From positions 1 to 7,828 of the forward strand of contig JALRLA010000134.1 of the NCBI GenBank assembly GCA_023254645.1: DNA of 7,828 nt, in the 5' to 3' direction. Source of the DNA: Bacteroidia bacterium (lineage in GTDB: Bacteria; Bacteroidota; Bacteroidia; NS11-12g; UBA955). Position numbers and translations under genes: made by a program. This document shows positions 7,413 to 7,828 of the stretch, one piece after another (position 1 is the stretch's first letter; each line of letters begins with the position of its first letter). The notes beneath the pieces were generated by a model. That model ran no database searches. It worked only from the letters and a program-made list of their open reading frames with translations, and was not told the origin of the DNA.

Positions 7413-7828
7413 TCAATCGTTGAGCTTGAGTACCGCCATGAAGGCCGACTGCGGTATTTCGACATTACCGACCTGGCGCATGCGTTTTTTACCGGCCTTT
7501 TGCTTTTCAAGCAGTTTGCGCTTACGGGTGATGTCACCGCCGTAACACTTGGCAGTCACGTCTTTACGCAAAGCACTCAAGGTTTCTCGGGCAATGATTT
7601 TGGCTCCAATGCCGGCTTGAATCGCGATTTCAAACTGCTGACGGGGAATCAAGTCTCTGAGTTTTTTGCAAATCTTTTTGCCCAAATCGAAGGCGTTGTC
7701 CCGGTGAATGACCGCACTCAAGGCATCGACTTGTTTGCCGTTGAGCAAAATATCCATTTTAACCAACTTGCTCTCTTTATAGCCAATGGGATGGTAGTCG
7801 AAGCTAGCGTATCCGCGGGAGATGGTCT
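7413..7828 (-). CDS. lepA: Elongation factor 4 (LepA), C-terminal part
   Basis: The frame is open from the right window edge to a TGA at 7413 and gives the last 137 residues of LepA. LepA is a ribosome-binding GTPase related to EF-G that back-translocates stalled ribosomes or helps 30S assembly. The visible part carries [16 protein letters not shown] (end of the EF-G-like domain V region) and the LepA-specific C-terminal domain: [56 protein letters not shown] and [18 protein letters not shown], ending VLKLND. These match E. coli LepA closely, and the C-terminus looks complete. The GTPase domain and start codon lie beyond the window. An ATG at 7766 is internal and not the start. dprA follows after 12 bp. 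Confidence 0.98.
   Translation of the reverse strand, partial: TISRGYASFDYHPIGYKESKLVKMDILLNGKQVDALSAVIHRDNAFDLGKKICKKLRDLIPRQQFEIAIQAGIGAKIIARETLSALRKDVTAKCYGGDITRKRKLLEKQKAGKKRMRQVGNVEIPQSAFMAVLKLND

Overview
The window reads as chromosome of a member of the Bacteroidota, probably near the Flavobacteriales or a related order. Four things point there: the tail of a type IX secretion (T9SS) C-terminal sorting domain at the left edge; promoter elements of the TAnnTTTG type; a very short AtpC encoded with AtpD and no other ATP synthase genes beside them; and Bacteroidota-style MlaD, YidC and ECF sigma proteins. Shine-Dalgarno sites are mostly absent, as expected for this phylum. The exact genus cannot be read from the sequence.

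Layout, left to right. The last 19 codons of a T9SS cargo gene (1-60, +) end at a strong terminator (81-115). A single MCE/MlaD lipid-transport gene follows (191-1186, +). It converges on a minus-strand pair made of an ECF sigma factor and a two-domain CrtYcd-type lycopene cyclase (2457 down to 1210). A 389-bp gene-free stretch (2458-2846) holds DnaA-box-like and direct-repeat sequences. Next comes atpD-atpC on the minus strand (4585 down to 2847), with its own promoter and GNRA-loop terminator. An 80-bp divergent promoter region (4586-4665) separates atpD from yidC (4666-6531, +). The 3' end of yidC overlaps the 3' end of dprA (7400 down to 6528, -), and the yidC terminator hairpin lies inside the dprA coding sequence. 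The 3' part of lepA (-) runs off the right edge, 12 bp upstream of dprA.

Most genes are housekeeping envelope, energy and translation functions: outer-membrane lipid traffic (MlaD), membrane protein insertion (YidC), the ATP synthase catalytic subunit and its epsilon subunit, elongation factor 4 and DNA uptake/recombination (DprA). YidC and ATP synthase may be linked in function, because YidC-type insertases place Fo subunit c in the membrane, and their genes share one divergent promoter region. The sigma factor plus cyclase pair is the only pigment-related or specialised unit.

I see no defence system, mobile element, CRISPR array or clearly new multi-gene system. The observations most worth checking are the origin-like intergenic region, the sigma-cyclase pair without other carotenoid genes, the inverted repeat framing the atpD -7 element, and the terminator embedded in dprA.
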